Shown in pieces: positions 23,871-35,097 of a stretch of DNA of 64,000 nt. The stretch's first letter is position 1. Each line of letters opens with the position of its first letter. Made by a program: the position numbers and the translations under genes. The notes below the pieces were generated by a model that saw nothing but the letters and a program-made list of their open reading frames with translations, ran no database searches and had not been told where the DNA came from. The stretch is from Benincasa hispida (lineage: Eukaryota; Streptophyta; Magnoliopsida; Cucurbitales; Cucurbitaceae): the NCBI RefSeq assembly GCF_009727055.1, contig NC_052349.1:49830117-49894116 (forward strand). Reading direction: 5' to 3'.

Positions 23871-25702
23871 TGATAACTTATAAAAATACAAGTTATTTAT
23901 GCTGCCTTATTCAGATATTGCGGTCAAAAGTGAAGGAATATGCGTCGATTGTATGAAAATTAGCTCAGAAATACAATAATTATGAATTATCGTAATTACA
24001 CCCACTAACATCATCAAGATGGTAGAAGAGGATATTTTTACTCCATTTTGCAGCAAACCAAGTTATTGCTTGCGATCAAGGCTCAATGAGAAACTGAACA
24101 ACGCATCTCTGTCACCTTGCGCCCATCAATCAACAATGAAGAGATGATTAATGGAATGACGGTGCAATGCGACAGTCGATCCTGAGCTGAATTTCAACCG
24201 CATGCGGTAATAAAAACAACACTGCATGTGAGCAACCGATCGAAAGATGCAGCTGAGCGACACAAATGCAGAGGATTGTGACACGTGTACAACTAACAGT
24301 TGTGCAAATTTGATGGTCTAATTGCATAACAGAAGGAATATTTATTCCTCCATCTTTAGAATTTCCATAACAATAAGTGGGGCCCACAAGCAAGAGTCAA
24401 AGCTTTTCACCTATAAATACCCCCATAGAATTCAGAGAAGATATACTTGATATGGGTATACTTGATACGAGGGCTAATTGATGCTAGATCATTGAGAGAG
24501 AGAGGCTGAGCTGAATATGATCGAAAGAAATCCGGGAAGAGAAGAGACAAGGCCGGAGGTGAGTCTCAATGCGATTCTGTCAGATTCCCCCCGTGAAGCT
24601 TTGTGTTTAACCCTGCCCGTTGAGCAAGCTGGGAGAGGGAGCTCATCCATGGTTACTCTATCCACGCCGTTAAAGCAAATCTCCACCCAAAATCAGCGCT
24701 AAGACTTGCATTTATTTGTATTTGTTCTAACCTCTATTTCATCAGTGTATTTTCATCTTCTTTAATCTCTTTCATTCACAACAATGTATCAGACGCTAAA
24801 TAGTTTTATCGAATGCCTCGATCATTTTCATTTCCATTTCTCTGCTTATTTTTGTTCCTCCATTAATCGTTTTCTCATGAAGTTTTCTTAATACCTTGGG
24901 TAATTAAATATGGATTAAATGAGTAATTAATCTATGCTAAAGAGATAAATGCATTTAGCTGAGGCATGCTAGAGAACATCTTCACCTGTGAGAGGAGAGT
25001 GAAGATGTCATTCTGATCTGTCGAGAGAAGGTTAGAAGAATGCTTAAACTAAAGCTAGTAGTACTTCCAGAGATGGAAGCAACCTTATGTCCATTACGTT
25101 CATCCCTGTTTCACCACAGAGATGTAAGAACGCGGCCGATCACCGAGAGGTGTACGCCAAGGGAAAAGCGGAACCGTACTTATATCTTGAACGCAATTAA
25201 GGAACTTGCGATATTTGTATTAATTATCTTCTCTCTTTCTGCTTCACACCTAAGACTTGTCACCGCATTACACGATCTTTATATAATCTTCACAGCCAGT
25301 CTTGACCTCAGTATCTTGTATCATGAAACCTGTATCTTTTATCATCTTAGCTTAGATTTACTTTATTGCAATTTATGTTATTATCACATTTTTACCGCTT
25401 TACTTTACTTTATCGCATGTTTAATTACTTATACACAAACTCTTTTATAAATTGAAAAATCCCTGGTCGCATATATCACAAACATAACGCAATAACCTCA
25501 AACAGTCCCTGTGTTCGACCTCTAATCACACCGAGAAACTTACGGTGAAATTATACTTGGTTTCAACACAAGGAAACTTGTGACAACACACAACATACTA
25601 CAAGAACATTCGTTAATAACGCATATCTAGAAGTAGTATCACATATCATCACATGAAATCTATGTCATCAAGTTTAAGGCATGGACTTGCATCATAACAA
25701 CA
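23871..25702 (+). mobile_element. Athila-like LTR, right copy of a pair
   Basis: It starts TGATAACTTATAAAAATAC after a PPT, so it is a 3' LTR. It is about 90% similar to 20989-22837 by eye, with many small indels. A TATA box is at 24412. Its right end overlaps the possible start of the next element, so the exact border and TSD are unclear. Confidence 0.75.
24412..24419 (+). promoter_or_regulatory. LTR TATA box
   Basis: TATAAATA follows TTTTCACC and matches the position of the box at 21527 in the sister LTR. Confidence 0.55.
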
Positions 25703-27110
25703 AAAATACGCGTTATAATAACAAGAAACCAAAAGGTAGAATCAGGGATTTGAAACTGATTGAGACTAATTTGAAGCGATTTGGAGTAAATTTGAAGTGT
25801 CCAAGCTTCAAGGGACTGAAAAGACCAAAATACCCCCAGCATTAGTGTTACAACGCCGTGTAACGCTTCAACCCAATGTTGTAAGACAGTAGCGTAGCAT
25901 TGCAAAGCTCCTTTAGAGCGTCGTGATGCTACGACATTTGACGGACGGATGAGAAGCATGCGTGCAAGTAAGCGTTGCAATGCTCGACTATAGGCTTACA
26001 ACGCTTCCTTGAAATTTTCTATAAATATTTCCTTTTGCTAGGCCAAAAATATGCTGAATTGTATAGAAAAAGGTCCTAAAAACGCTAAACTCTTCATGGA
26101 GGCCAAGGAGAGGCCTTGATTTTCTCTTTTTCCTCTATGTATTCAGTATCATTGGTTAGATTTATTTTTTCCGGATTATGGCTTTGTATCGGATTATATC
26201 CCATTGCTTTGTCTATGAATCAGAGGTAATTTTTGATTACTTCTTGGACTAAGTGTTCTTGTAATTTAATGAGTTATGTGTTCAATTTTGCGCTTTAGTT
26301 GAGAATTATGTTTTTCTTTAAGCATGAATTTGACTTGCATTTGTGTGTTGGACTGACGACCCTATCACGATTGCATGTCTTTGCTAGTTAAGTTCAGGCT
26401 CGCACGTATCCTTGTAATCGTCCATGCTTTGGATTTATCCCTGTAGCACAGATTAGATGACCATGTTTAGGTGTATAGGCTAACCTTGAATCTTTGCATC
26501 GTACATTTAATCTAGATTTAAAGAAATACTTTGATTATTTGAACATGGCTTTCCTGACACTTAATCAACATAGTTGAATCCTTGATTTTCATGTATGTGT
26601 TTATAGTTCTTTATGGCCGCTAAGGACCCAATTGCGTCTAGAAGCATGTAGGCTAATTAGGGCAGGTCTTTCTAGCCTCAACTACGGATTAGGACGCTTG
26701 ATTTGGTTTGGATTATTTTATTTTTGGCCTTTGTAGAGATTAATTAATTCTTATCACATTAAGTAGCTATACATGCATAATTTGAATATTAATCATTTGG
26801 CATATAACAATGACTTAATTTACATTGAATGAGCACTTGATCTGAGAACTAACGAGCCCTTTACTATTCCATATATCCCTTGCAATTTTCTTGCAGCCTT
26901 ATAAATCAAAACCAAAACCCCGTTTTTACTATTTTTTCTACAGTCAAAATCTAACACAAAAAGAAATTAATTCCTCACCTCCTTGTGGTTCGACTTTGCA
27001 CTTACCACCGTTCCTACATTTTAGTGGTAATAGAAGTAGTTCGCTATTTATAAATTTTCTTTTGACCAGACTCGAGGCTTATTAACGATGTAGACTTTCG
27101 GTTCTATAAA
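25692..27110 (+). mobile_element. 5' LTR of a non-autonomous gypsy-type element
   Basis: A degraded Athila-type start (TCATAACAACAAAAATACGCG, compare TGATAACAGGCAGAAATGCACG) opens a 1.4 kb block with a TATA box at 26020 and a late CTTGTGGTTCGACTTTGCAC block, as in Athila-type LTRs. It is followed by a PBS at 27116, which marks the LTR end within a few bases of 27110. Both borders are approximate. Confidence 0.6.
26020..26027 (+). promoter_or_regulatory. LTR TATA box
   Basis: TATAAATA in TTTTCTATAAATATTTCC, about 330 bases into the LTR. Confidence 0.5.
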
Positions 27111-27115
27111 AAAAA

Positions 27116-27133
27116 TGGTTTCATTGCCGGGGA
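27116..27133 (+). other. Primer-binding site, tRNA-Asp type, mutated
   Basis: TGGTTTCATTGCCGGGGA matches the plant Athila PBS TGGCGCCGTTGCCGGGGA (complement of tRNA-Asp) at 15 of 18 positions. The GCGCC-to-GTTTC and G-to-A changes suggest age. Confidence 0.75.
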
Positions 27134-27235
27134 ACCAAGCCAATTAATGTCTTTTAGTTAAAATTGACTGTTAAACTTTAATAACAAGTATATATATATA
27201 TACATATTTTCTTTTTTCGTGTCTATTTGTCTTGT

Positions 27236-27760
27236 ATGGCAGGAAATATTAACAAGTATGGTTTTCCATATGCGGAGCAATGGGAATCACCAGAGGTACG
27301 AGAGCTTCGTGGCCTTAGAGGCCAAATTTCTGAACTAACCTTAGTTGTGTGAGTTTTGGCTAATATGCAGGTTCAAATTTTGCATGGGCCTGAGTGTGGA
27401 TATTATTCTCCTTGGGAGTTGGCTGGCCAAACACCGTTGCCAATGCTATATCAGTTTACCCACGCGGGTACTTCTTTAGAAGATGTAGTTAGGGAACTTT
27501 CTAATCGCTTTAGTGAGTTTGTGCAGGAATGCCCCTACTATTATCAAGAACCCATCAATTTCTAGCAAAACGACCTCTGTTTCGAACGTGAGGTCAGATC
27601 TGAAATTCAAAATTTGAATGACCAAATCACTCAAATTGCGAATCAGTTAGGAAATTGGAGGAGTCATGTGAATCACCCTCTGAGGATGCCGAGGTGAGTA
27701 GTGGAGATAGAGGCATAGATGATCCCACAGAACCAATAGTCCCTTAAATTTCAAGGCAAG
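27236..27760 (+). pseudogene. Reduced gag-like region of the non-autonomous element
   Basis: An ATG at 27236 opens a 38-residue frame (MAGNINKYGFPYAEQWESPE... to a stop at 27350). A second frame, with its first ATG at 27365 and a stop at 27563, reads MQVQILHGPECGYYSPWELA and continues to an acidic tyrosine-rich end. After another stop the sequence reads QNLNDQITQIANQLGNWRS, a short amphipathic helix like the end of Athila gag (NLEIQIRQIAGEF at 11180). No zinc knuckle or gag core is seen. The region is in the position of gag and is probably a degenerate or reduced gag; its function is unknown. Confidence 0.5.
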
Positions 27761-27768
27761 GTAAGACG

Positions 27769-28263
27769 TTGGATTATCCAAAGTGTGAACATACTAATGA
27801 TTTTTCTAAGTGTGCAAGAAATCATTTAGAGCCATCTCACGTCTGTGGCAATGAGCTCGGCCTTGTGATGGAATGTGCATGGACTGATTCGGATGATGAT
27901 GTTTATCTTCTGCCACAAAAAGAACGAGTTAGTGAGGTTAAGTCTGAGCATGGGCTTAATTTGGAAGGATTTCAGGTAAAAGAGTTAAAGGCTCTAAAGC
28001 CTCGCCCTGTTCTTTGTATCGGTATTCCTCTTATTCTTGAATTTTTCCTACCTTCACCTCACGAGTCAGTTAAGTCAGAGTCTTTCTTTTCATTTGAGTC
28101 AATTTTAGAGTCTTTTATTTTTCCACTATTTTCAAAAATCGAAAATAAAAAATTCGACCTGTTTGGTTCTTTTCAAAAGATGGGAGCCCTTATAGCCTTG
28201 CTAGGTTATATCAACTCATCCAAAAAAGGATCGGAGAAATACGAGAATTTCTTTGAACCTTGA
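27769..28263 (+). CDS. Unknown ORF in the non-autonomous element (164 aa)
   Basis: An open frame of 164 residues starts DYPKCEHTNDFSKCARN after a TTG and ends YENFFEP. It has a Cys/His-containing N-terminal part (C-x5 to 8-C spacing, DFSKCARNHLEPSHVCGNE), an acidic DSDDD stretch and a hydrophobic C-terminal half rich in Phe. I do not recognise a family. After its stop comes TTTGCGCTTCCTGGAGGCAA, close to a phrase I recall following ORFs in plant gypsy elements (GCTTCTTGGGAGGCAACCC), which supports an origin in this element type. It keeps a longer frame than its surroundings but may be decayed. Confidence 0.4.
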   Translation: MDYPKCEHTNDFSKCARNHLEPSHVCGNELGLVMECAWTDSDDDVYLLPQKERVSEVKSEHGLNLEGFQVKELKALKPRPVLCIGIPLILEFFLPSPHESVKSESFFSFESILESFIFPLFSKIENKKFDLFGSFQKMGALIALLGYINSSKKGSEKYENFFEP

Positions 28264-29030
28264 CAGGGGACGGGTCGCTTCGAGCAACCGCCGTTAAAAA
28301 TTTGCGCTTCCTGGAGGCAACCAGTCTTTAAATTTTTTTACTTTTTCGTAGATTTTATGCTATTTCCTTTTTAACTTTAGGGAAGATTTTTTTGTTTTGA
28401 TTTTACTTTAATACTAAATTTTCGATTAAAATAATAATAATAATAATAAATTTCGAATTTAGGGCACAACATCGCGACGCTGCAATCGCAACATTGAACA
28501 TTGCGAGACAGAACAACGTTAAACGATGCTATGTCTACCTTTCTTCTTCATCTTCTTCAATTTTTCTCTCAACCCCGAGCCAACTCTCTCACTTTTTCTC
28601 AAATTTCTTCACTATTTCTCACCTTCCACACGTTTTTCGCCCATCCCTTCACGTTTTCCCTTGAATCCATTAAAAGTTTCATGGGTTTTTCGTCCATTCA
28701 AGATCTTGCAAGTTCTTGGTTTTTTTTTTTCTCTAGATTTTGTCGCTCAAAAGGTATGAATCTTTGGCATTTTTGTTTCTTATTGATTATTTCTAGTGTA
28801 TGGCTAAGAAGAAATCTATTTCTACTTGTTTAGTTGCTCGATTCTTGTATGGGTTTGAGACGATATTGAATATTATATGAATGTGTTGGGTTTTTCTGAG
28901 TGCAGGTTGAAATATTGGGTAATTTTTGGAAGATAGGGTAGATCTTGGTGAGTTTTAGAAGAAAGGTGTTGGATATTATCTAGGAACCAATTTTGTGAAC
29001 TTTTTTTGAAAAAAGAAAAAAAAACCTATA
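28264..29030 (+). mobile_element. Untranslated spacer of the non-autonomous element
   Basis: No domain is found. An (AAT)n microsatellite lies at 28428-28450. A CT-rich stretch at 28530-28740 gives long serine- and phenylalanine-rich frames that look like composition effects. It precedes the next coding region. Confidence 0.45.
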
Positions 29031-29646
29031 ATGGATTCTAGAAGGGTAGTAGAATGAAGCTAGCACTAGTGGGCAAGACCCCGCGCCAGAATTCGACAAT
29101 CCTAGGTTTAGTTCTATGGAAGCCGTAGATAGATATAACTATTTTATCTCTTCTTGGAGGTTAGTTCCCAAGAGAGCTCTTAGCCTAGAGGCTAACTATT
29201 ACCCTTACATTACTGAGCAGATCCATGAGCGAGGGTGGGAATCTTTAGCCGATCGTCCTGGCGAGGTAGTTGTACCCGTAGTTAGGGAGTTTTATGCCAA
29301 CATGGACGAGACCAGAGATAACTTGTTAGTTAGAGTCGTTAGGGTTCCCTTTTCATCATCACGCATCAACGAAGTCTACGGTTTACATGACTTCAATGAT
29401 GAGTATGACAATTTTTGCTCCGGGTAGTTCCCGGAAGAGGAGGTTATTTAGACCTTGTGTGGGCCAGGAGTGCAGTGGGCTAGGTCACAAGGGGTCGCTG
29501 TGAGGTTCAGGAGCACGGATATGTTCGTCTCTGGTCAAATCTGGCACGCCTTTGTGTGTTCCATATTGATGTTAGTGCTGTGCCTCACGGACGTCATGAG
29601 GGACCGGGCTAAACTCCTCTATTGCCTTGTTCAAGGGATGTCCATC
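29031..29646 (+). pseudogene. Putative plant transposon protein domain (Transposase_32-like), broken
   Basis: An ATG at 29031 opens MDSRRVVE, followed by a one-base frameshift into a frame with FSSMEAVDRYNYFISSWRL, RGWESLADRPGEVVVPVVRE, FYANMDETRDN and VRVPFSSSRINEVYGL. After a stop at 29425 it continues with GPGVQWARSQGVAVRF and DRAKLLYCLVQGMSIYL. The order and words match the domain known as putative plant transposon protein, which occurs in large plant gypsy-type elements and whose role is unknown. A Cop-A LTR starts at 29647 and cuts the domain before its end. Stops and a frameshift make it non-functional. Confidence 0.7.
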
Positions 29647-29916
29647 TATTTAGTTTTACGTCCTAGAACTCGTAGTTTGTAAATTAATAAATATTTTTTT
29701 TGTAGTCAATAAACTTATTATTAATTTTATAAATTGTATACGTGAAAGTCTAAATCCAATAAACTAAGACCCATGACTATTACATGAGTACTTAAACTTT
29801 ATGTGGAGACATAAGAGTGGATCGGGATCGAGTAAATAGTCAAAATGATCTATAGTATATGAATAAGGTTGGGTATCTTATTCTGGTAACAGTATAGGAT
29901 GCGGCCTACTCTATAG
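29647..29916 (+). mobile_element. Copia LTR (Cop-A type), forward, left piece
   Basis: TATTTAGTTTTACGTCC aligns with the Cop-A start TGTTGGGTTTTATGTCC, and the next 250 bases follow the LTR head at 35098. It is interrupted at 29917 by a Cop-D solo LTR and continues at 32050. Confidence 0.8.
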
Positions 29917-32049
29917 TGAAGAATCTCATATCTAAGAGTTCCATGTGCACGTTCGGATCACTCTGATCTCACAGTGACCGAAATACAAATATATACATTC
30001 ATACGAACAGTTATGCAAACAAACACTAATTATCACCATGTTTTGAACAAGAAAATAACAAGGGAAAGAGTACCATACCAGTTGAAGTCAATCTTCAATC
30101 TTCGACACTCACTGCAGCGGAAAACCTCCGCACGATCTACTAACACCCAGCAGCAGCGTCAACAACAGTAGCACGAACGACCGCGAACACGAATGCCATG
30201 GGGACAACACAACCACTAAAGAGCCCCTGTATTCTCAGAGTGAAAACCCAAATGATGGTCTTTGGTGAATTTGTTAGAGGAAGGTGGAAACATGAATCGT
30301 GTAGGCGATAAGCAAGTGGGAGGGAAGAAGACGCTATCGCATAGTAGACTGCTTATTGTTTAGGAGAAGCTACACGATCGTGTAGGTTTTATTGAACGAT
30401 TGTTTAGGAAAAAGTATACGATTGTTTAGAAAAATTGGCACACTATACGATTGTTTAGAGAAGCTATGCGATCGTGTAGGTGATAGTGTGCGATCGTTTA
30501 GATGCGAAGTGGACGATTGTTTAGGCGGAGAGGAGCTATCGTATAGTCTCTCAATTTTCTTAAGCGATCGTTTAGGAAACACCAACGCACTCTCTCACAA
30601 ATTCTTTTTGGGCGATTTCTTGAACGATTAAAAAATGAAAAATTTTTTCATTTTAATTCATCGGTTACAATAACCGACATTGCCCTACTAACCCACGTTT
30701 GAACGTGAATTTTTGGATTAATTATCATAGAATTAACCAATTAATTAATAAATAAATATAATCGTATTATATTTTTATCCTATAGTTTGATATCACATAT
30801 CTACTATAGTATTTTCTTCTTTACTTGATATAAATCATATTTATATCCAATTTCCTCTAAAATAATGTATCTTATACATTTAGCCAATTATATCATATAT
30901 AATTAACCAGTCCAATTATATCATATATAATCGAACTTCCTCTTGTCAATTTGAACATTTCAAATTAACCCAAATACTGGTTCTCGACTTTACTCAAGCT
31001 ACCCAGGGGACCTAATGGACCTGTGGCTCGAAGCTCCAATGGTCTGTGAATAGCTGACTAAACTCTTTAGCCACGAGATCCACCATCCGTTAACTGTTAG
31101 GCATTCCACTAAAGACCAACAACTGAACTCTTCTTACCACAAATATATTTCTGAGTCCATCGGATATAACCGATCATGAGTACGATAAACCTTCACAGAT
31201 GGTCATAAGTACAGTTGGGCCAAATTACCATTCTGCCCTTGTAGTTACATCTCACTCCTTAAGTACCACTGATTCCTCTAATAAACAATACAACATAGTC
31301 CAACTATGTGTGAACACCTCTCAGAACAAGAGAAGGTGTGTGGTGCCACATCGTTCAAGCCCCAGAATCAGCTCTTAAGGGAGCTATCTATCTACTTACC
31401 CTTGCCTCGGGGAAAGAGTGAATTCCATCTTGTGTAACTAAGTTCCCAACTCCTAAATCAGACGAATCCCCAAAATGGTAGGTTTGAATTGGTAACCTGG
31501 CCACTCGCACCCATACAAATCAAAGGACCGCCCTCAATGGCAGGAGTTTCCAACTCACTCAGAATTGAGGTCATGTTACCTATGGTCATCCTAGTGAAGT
31601 GAAGTCTCTGTCATGAACGGTGTTATATAACGAGACGTTAATACTTCGTGGTCAGGTCTTATACAAACTCTTTATATAGGACGCCCCTGCTCGCATGTCC
31701 CCAACACGAATGATCAGGATCAGACCATCTGTGACAAGTCACAACACTTATGACCATTCCACAATGCGGGCCACGTCCGTAGCGTTACCAGGATAAAGTT
31801 TTCCTCCTATATCCATATACTACAGACCATTTTGGTTATTACTCAAGACATGATCCACTTGTATGTCACCACATACATGTTTGAGTCACATACAGATAAC
31901 CAGAGATTTTATGTTTATTGGTTTGTGTTAAAGCAAATAAAACAAGTAACAGAGTAAAAATACAAGATATGAAGTAAATATCATATATTAACAACACAAG
32001 TGTTCGTACAAACTACAAGACACGAGATTTTAGGGGATTAACCCTAACA
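29917..32049 (-). mobile_element. Copia solo LTR (Cop-D type), reverse orientation, TSD TGTAG/TATAG
   Basis: On the minus strand it starts TGTTAGGGTTAATCCCC and ends AGATTCTTCA. The flanks are TATAG (29912-29916) and TGTAG (32050-32054); the uninterrupted Cop-A copy at 35360 reads TGTAG, so the left TSD copy has one mutation. CGATCG/CGATTGTTTAG motifs are repeated at 30320-30580. No internal region remains. Confidence 0.85.
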
Positions 32050-32855
32050 TGTAGTTGTTACAAAGAGTTGTAAAGTGCTACATATGAAGTGATCCTAATT
32101 CGTACATGTTATGACATGAGAAGTGGGTGCGTCCTATGGAATGAGTTTGCATAAGATCGGACCAAGAAATAAGTCACTCTTACTTTATAATGTTGTTTAT
32201 TATATAAGACTGACTATTTTACTTAGATGACCTAGGTAACTCGATCTTAATCCTGAGCTAACTACGAACTCCTGTTTATTTGGGATTATCCTTAGATTTG
32301 CATAGGTGAGGTTGGCTCAACAGCGCTAGCTCAATAAGCCTCCCATTTCAAGGGTAAGACTGAATAGATAGCTAAGGACAGAGGGTGCAAGATGGAATTC
32401 ACACCTACTCGGTTTAGGGATAGGAGAAAGTTGTTCTCTCAAGTACTGAATCCAGGTCTTGACTAAGAGGCCTCACCTTCTCATTAGGTTGAGAGAGTTT
32501 TGGTTTAGTGAATGGATCACAAACCAGTTGTTCATTAGAAGATCAATAGGAATTTGAGGAACAAGACGTAATCTCAAGGGTAAAATAGATATTTGACCCA
32601 GGCGTTATTATGAACAACCTGTGAAGGGTCGATGTACTAATTATGGTTAAATCATGTGGACATAATATATCTACAACAGGGGAGTTTAACTTGGGCTTTA
32701 ATGGAGTGACCAATTAGTTAACGAATGGGGGTTAATTTGATCTAATGAGTTTAGCTAATTAATCTCGGATCGTTGGAGCCTATGATCTGTAGGTCCACGA
32801 GGCCCCCCTACTAGCTCGTAAATGAATTAGCTCTAGAGTAGCGTGATAAGTTAAT
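32050..32855 (+). mobile_element. Copia LTR (Cop-A type), forward, right piece
   Basis: This continues 29647-29916 after the Cop-D insert and follows the copy at 35360-36360. It stops near GCGTGATAAGTTAATTTAG, where the sequence turns into the reverse complement of an earlier part of the same LTR. Confidence 0.8.
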
Positions 32856-32861
32856 TTAGTT

Positions 32862-34106
32862 AAGCGGCGCTATTGAGCCAACCCATATGCAAATCTAAGG
32901 GTATCCCGAATAAACAGGAGTTCATAGTTAGCTCAGGATTAAGATCGAGTTACTAGGTCATCTAGGTGAAATAGTCAGTCTTATACAATAAACAGTGTTA
33001 TAAAGTAAGAGTGATTTATTTTGGTCGATCTTATGAAACTTATTGCATAGGATGCCCCCACTCCTCATGTCATAACATGTACGAATTAGGATCACATCGT
33101 ATGTAGCACTTTATATAACTTTTGTACAACTACAATAAGCCGCATCCAATAATGTTACAGATAAGGTACCAACCTTATTCATGTACTATAGATCATTTTA
33201 ACTATTTACTCGAACTGATCCATCTTATGTCTCCACATAAAGTTCAAGTACTCATGCAATAGTCATGGGTCTTTAGTTTATTGGATTTAGACTTTCATAC
33301 AATTTATAAAATAATAAGTTTATTGATTATAGAAAATATTTATCATTTTACAAACTGCAAGTTTTAGGACATAAAACCCAACACTGATAACAATTACAAA
33401 ATTGTATCAGCAACAGCGGAAGTAACAAGGATCATTAAGCACTCTAATTCATTAATTTGGCAGAATATAAACCATGCTCTTGCAGAAATAAATGGATTTC
33501 AAGACATACCTTTGTAGAACTTCTTCAAAGCTCAATCTCTAGCTACAAACTTCTCCAAATCTTGTTGTAGACCACCTCAAGATCTTCTCACTATTCTCTT
33601 GGTGCTCTAGATTGAGTTGTGGGACTCAAAACAAGTTTGAATCAAAGGAATTTGAGAAGAGCCATAACAGCAATCTAGTTGAAGAACACCTTCACCACGA
33701 ATTTTTAACAAAAATTCTATTGATTGCTGCTCAAATTCACTCCAATCTCTTCAATATATTGCAGATTATCATGCAAAGAAGATAGTTTGCATGAGATGCA
33801 GCTCATGCTGGAGTAATTGAAGACAAAAAATAGGTTTTGTGTGAGCAACTATGAAGGTATATAATGGAAAAATCCAGCTCTCCATTTTTGTGTATTTTTC
33901 AACTTATCCAAATTCCAAATTTTATCTTAGAAAATACAATTTCATTTCCTAAATAAAAATTATTAATTTTACAAACTAATTTCATAAATTAATTTTTCCA
34001 AATTAATAAATAATTATTTAAATAATTTAAATAATTCTAATTAATTTAATATCAATATTAAATTAATTTTACATAAATCCACCTTCATATATTTAAATCA
34101 TATTTA
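32862..34106 (-). repeat. Left arm of a 1.25 kb inverted repeat made of Cop-A LTR sequence
   Basis: This arm is the reverse complement of 34366-35620 with few differences. Reading on the minus strand it contains an LTR tail, one spacer base, then an LTR head starting TGTTGGGTTTTATGTCC at 33383. The tail ends TTGTTATCA. Both arms share this head-to-tail LTR-LTR junction. Confidence 0.85.
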
Positions 34107-34340
34107 AATATTAATTCTCCAACTCTATTTAATTCTTAAACGTAAACGTGTAATTATATCTCATATAATTACTAATTCATTTAATTCTAATTTGAACGTT
34201 TCAAATTAACTTATCACGCTACTCTAGAGCTAATTCATTTACGAGCTAGTAGGGGGCCCTCGTGGACCTACAGATCATAGGCTCCAACGATCCGAGATTA
34301 ATTAGCTAAACTCATTAGATCAAATTAACCCCCATTTCGT
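34107..34340 (-). mobile_element. Cop-A LTR sequence with no partner in the opposite arm
   Basis: It continues the left arm toward the LTR middle (reverse orientation) and runs into the Ns. The right side of the gap begins at the mirror of 34106, so these 234 bases are unpaired. Confidence 0.7.
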
Positions 34341-34365
34341 NNNNNNNNNNNNNNNNNNNNNNNNN
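34341..34365. other. Sequence gap of 25 N at the centre of the inverted repeat
   Basis: The gap is at the turning point between reverse and forward Cop-A LTR copies. Confidence 0.95.
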
Positions 34366-35096
34366 TTAAATATGATTTAAATATATGAAGGTGGATTTAT
34401 GTAAAATTAATTTAATATTTGATATTAAATTAATTAGAATTATTTAAATTATTTAAATAATTATTTATTAATTTGGAAAAATTAATTTATGAAATTAGTT
34501 TGTAAAATTAATAATTTTTTATTTAGGAAATGAAATTGTATTTTCTAAGATAAAATTTGGAATTTGGATAAGTTGAAAAATACACAAAAATGGAGAGCTG
34601 GATTTTTCCATTATATACCTTCATAGTTGCTCACACAAAACCTATTTTTTTGTCTTCAATTACTCCAAGCATGAGCTGCATCTCATGCAACTATCTTCTT
34701 TGCATGATAATCTGCAATATATTGAAGAGATTGGAGTGAATTTGAGGCAGCAATCAATAGAATTTTTGTTGAAAATTCGTGGTGAAGGTGTTCTTCAACT
34801 AGATTGCTGTTATGGGCTCTTCTCAAAATTCCTTTGATTCAAACTTGTTTTGAGTCCCACAACTCAATCTAGAGCACCAAGAGAATAGTGGAGAAGATCT
34901 TGAGGTGGTCTACAACAAGATTTGGAGAAGTTTGTAGCTAGAGATTGAGCTTTGAAGAAGTTCTACAAAGGTATGTCTTGAAATCCACTTATTTCTGCAA
35001 GAGCATGGTTTATATTCTGCCAAAATTAATGAATTAGAGTGCTTAATGATCCTTGTTACTTCCGCTGTTGCTGATACAATTTTGTAATTGTTATCA
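34366..35096 (+). mobile_element. Copia LTR (Cop-A type) tail, forward; right arm of the inverted repeat
   Basis: It covers the last ~730 bases of the LTR and ends TTGTAATTGTTATCA, a different end from the ACTTCTTCA of the copy at 13237. The final 25 bases TGATACAATTTTGTAATTGTTATCA are an imperfect palindrome. Confidence 0.75.
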
Positions 35097-35097
35097 G

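Noticed and set aside
27769..28263. Host gene encoding a secreted or membrane protein
   Set aside because: The hydrophobic part is Phe/Ser-rich without a clear signal peptide, and PBS, gag-like and plant-transposon-protein features on both sides place it inside a retroelement.
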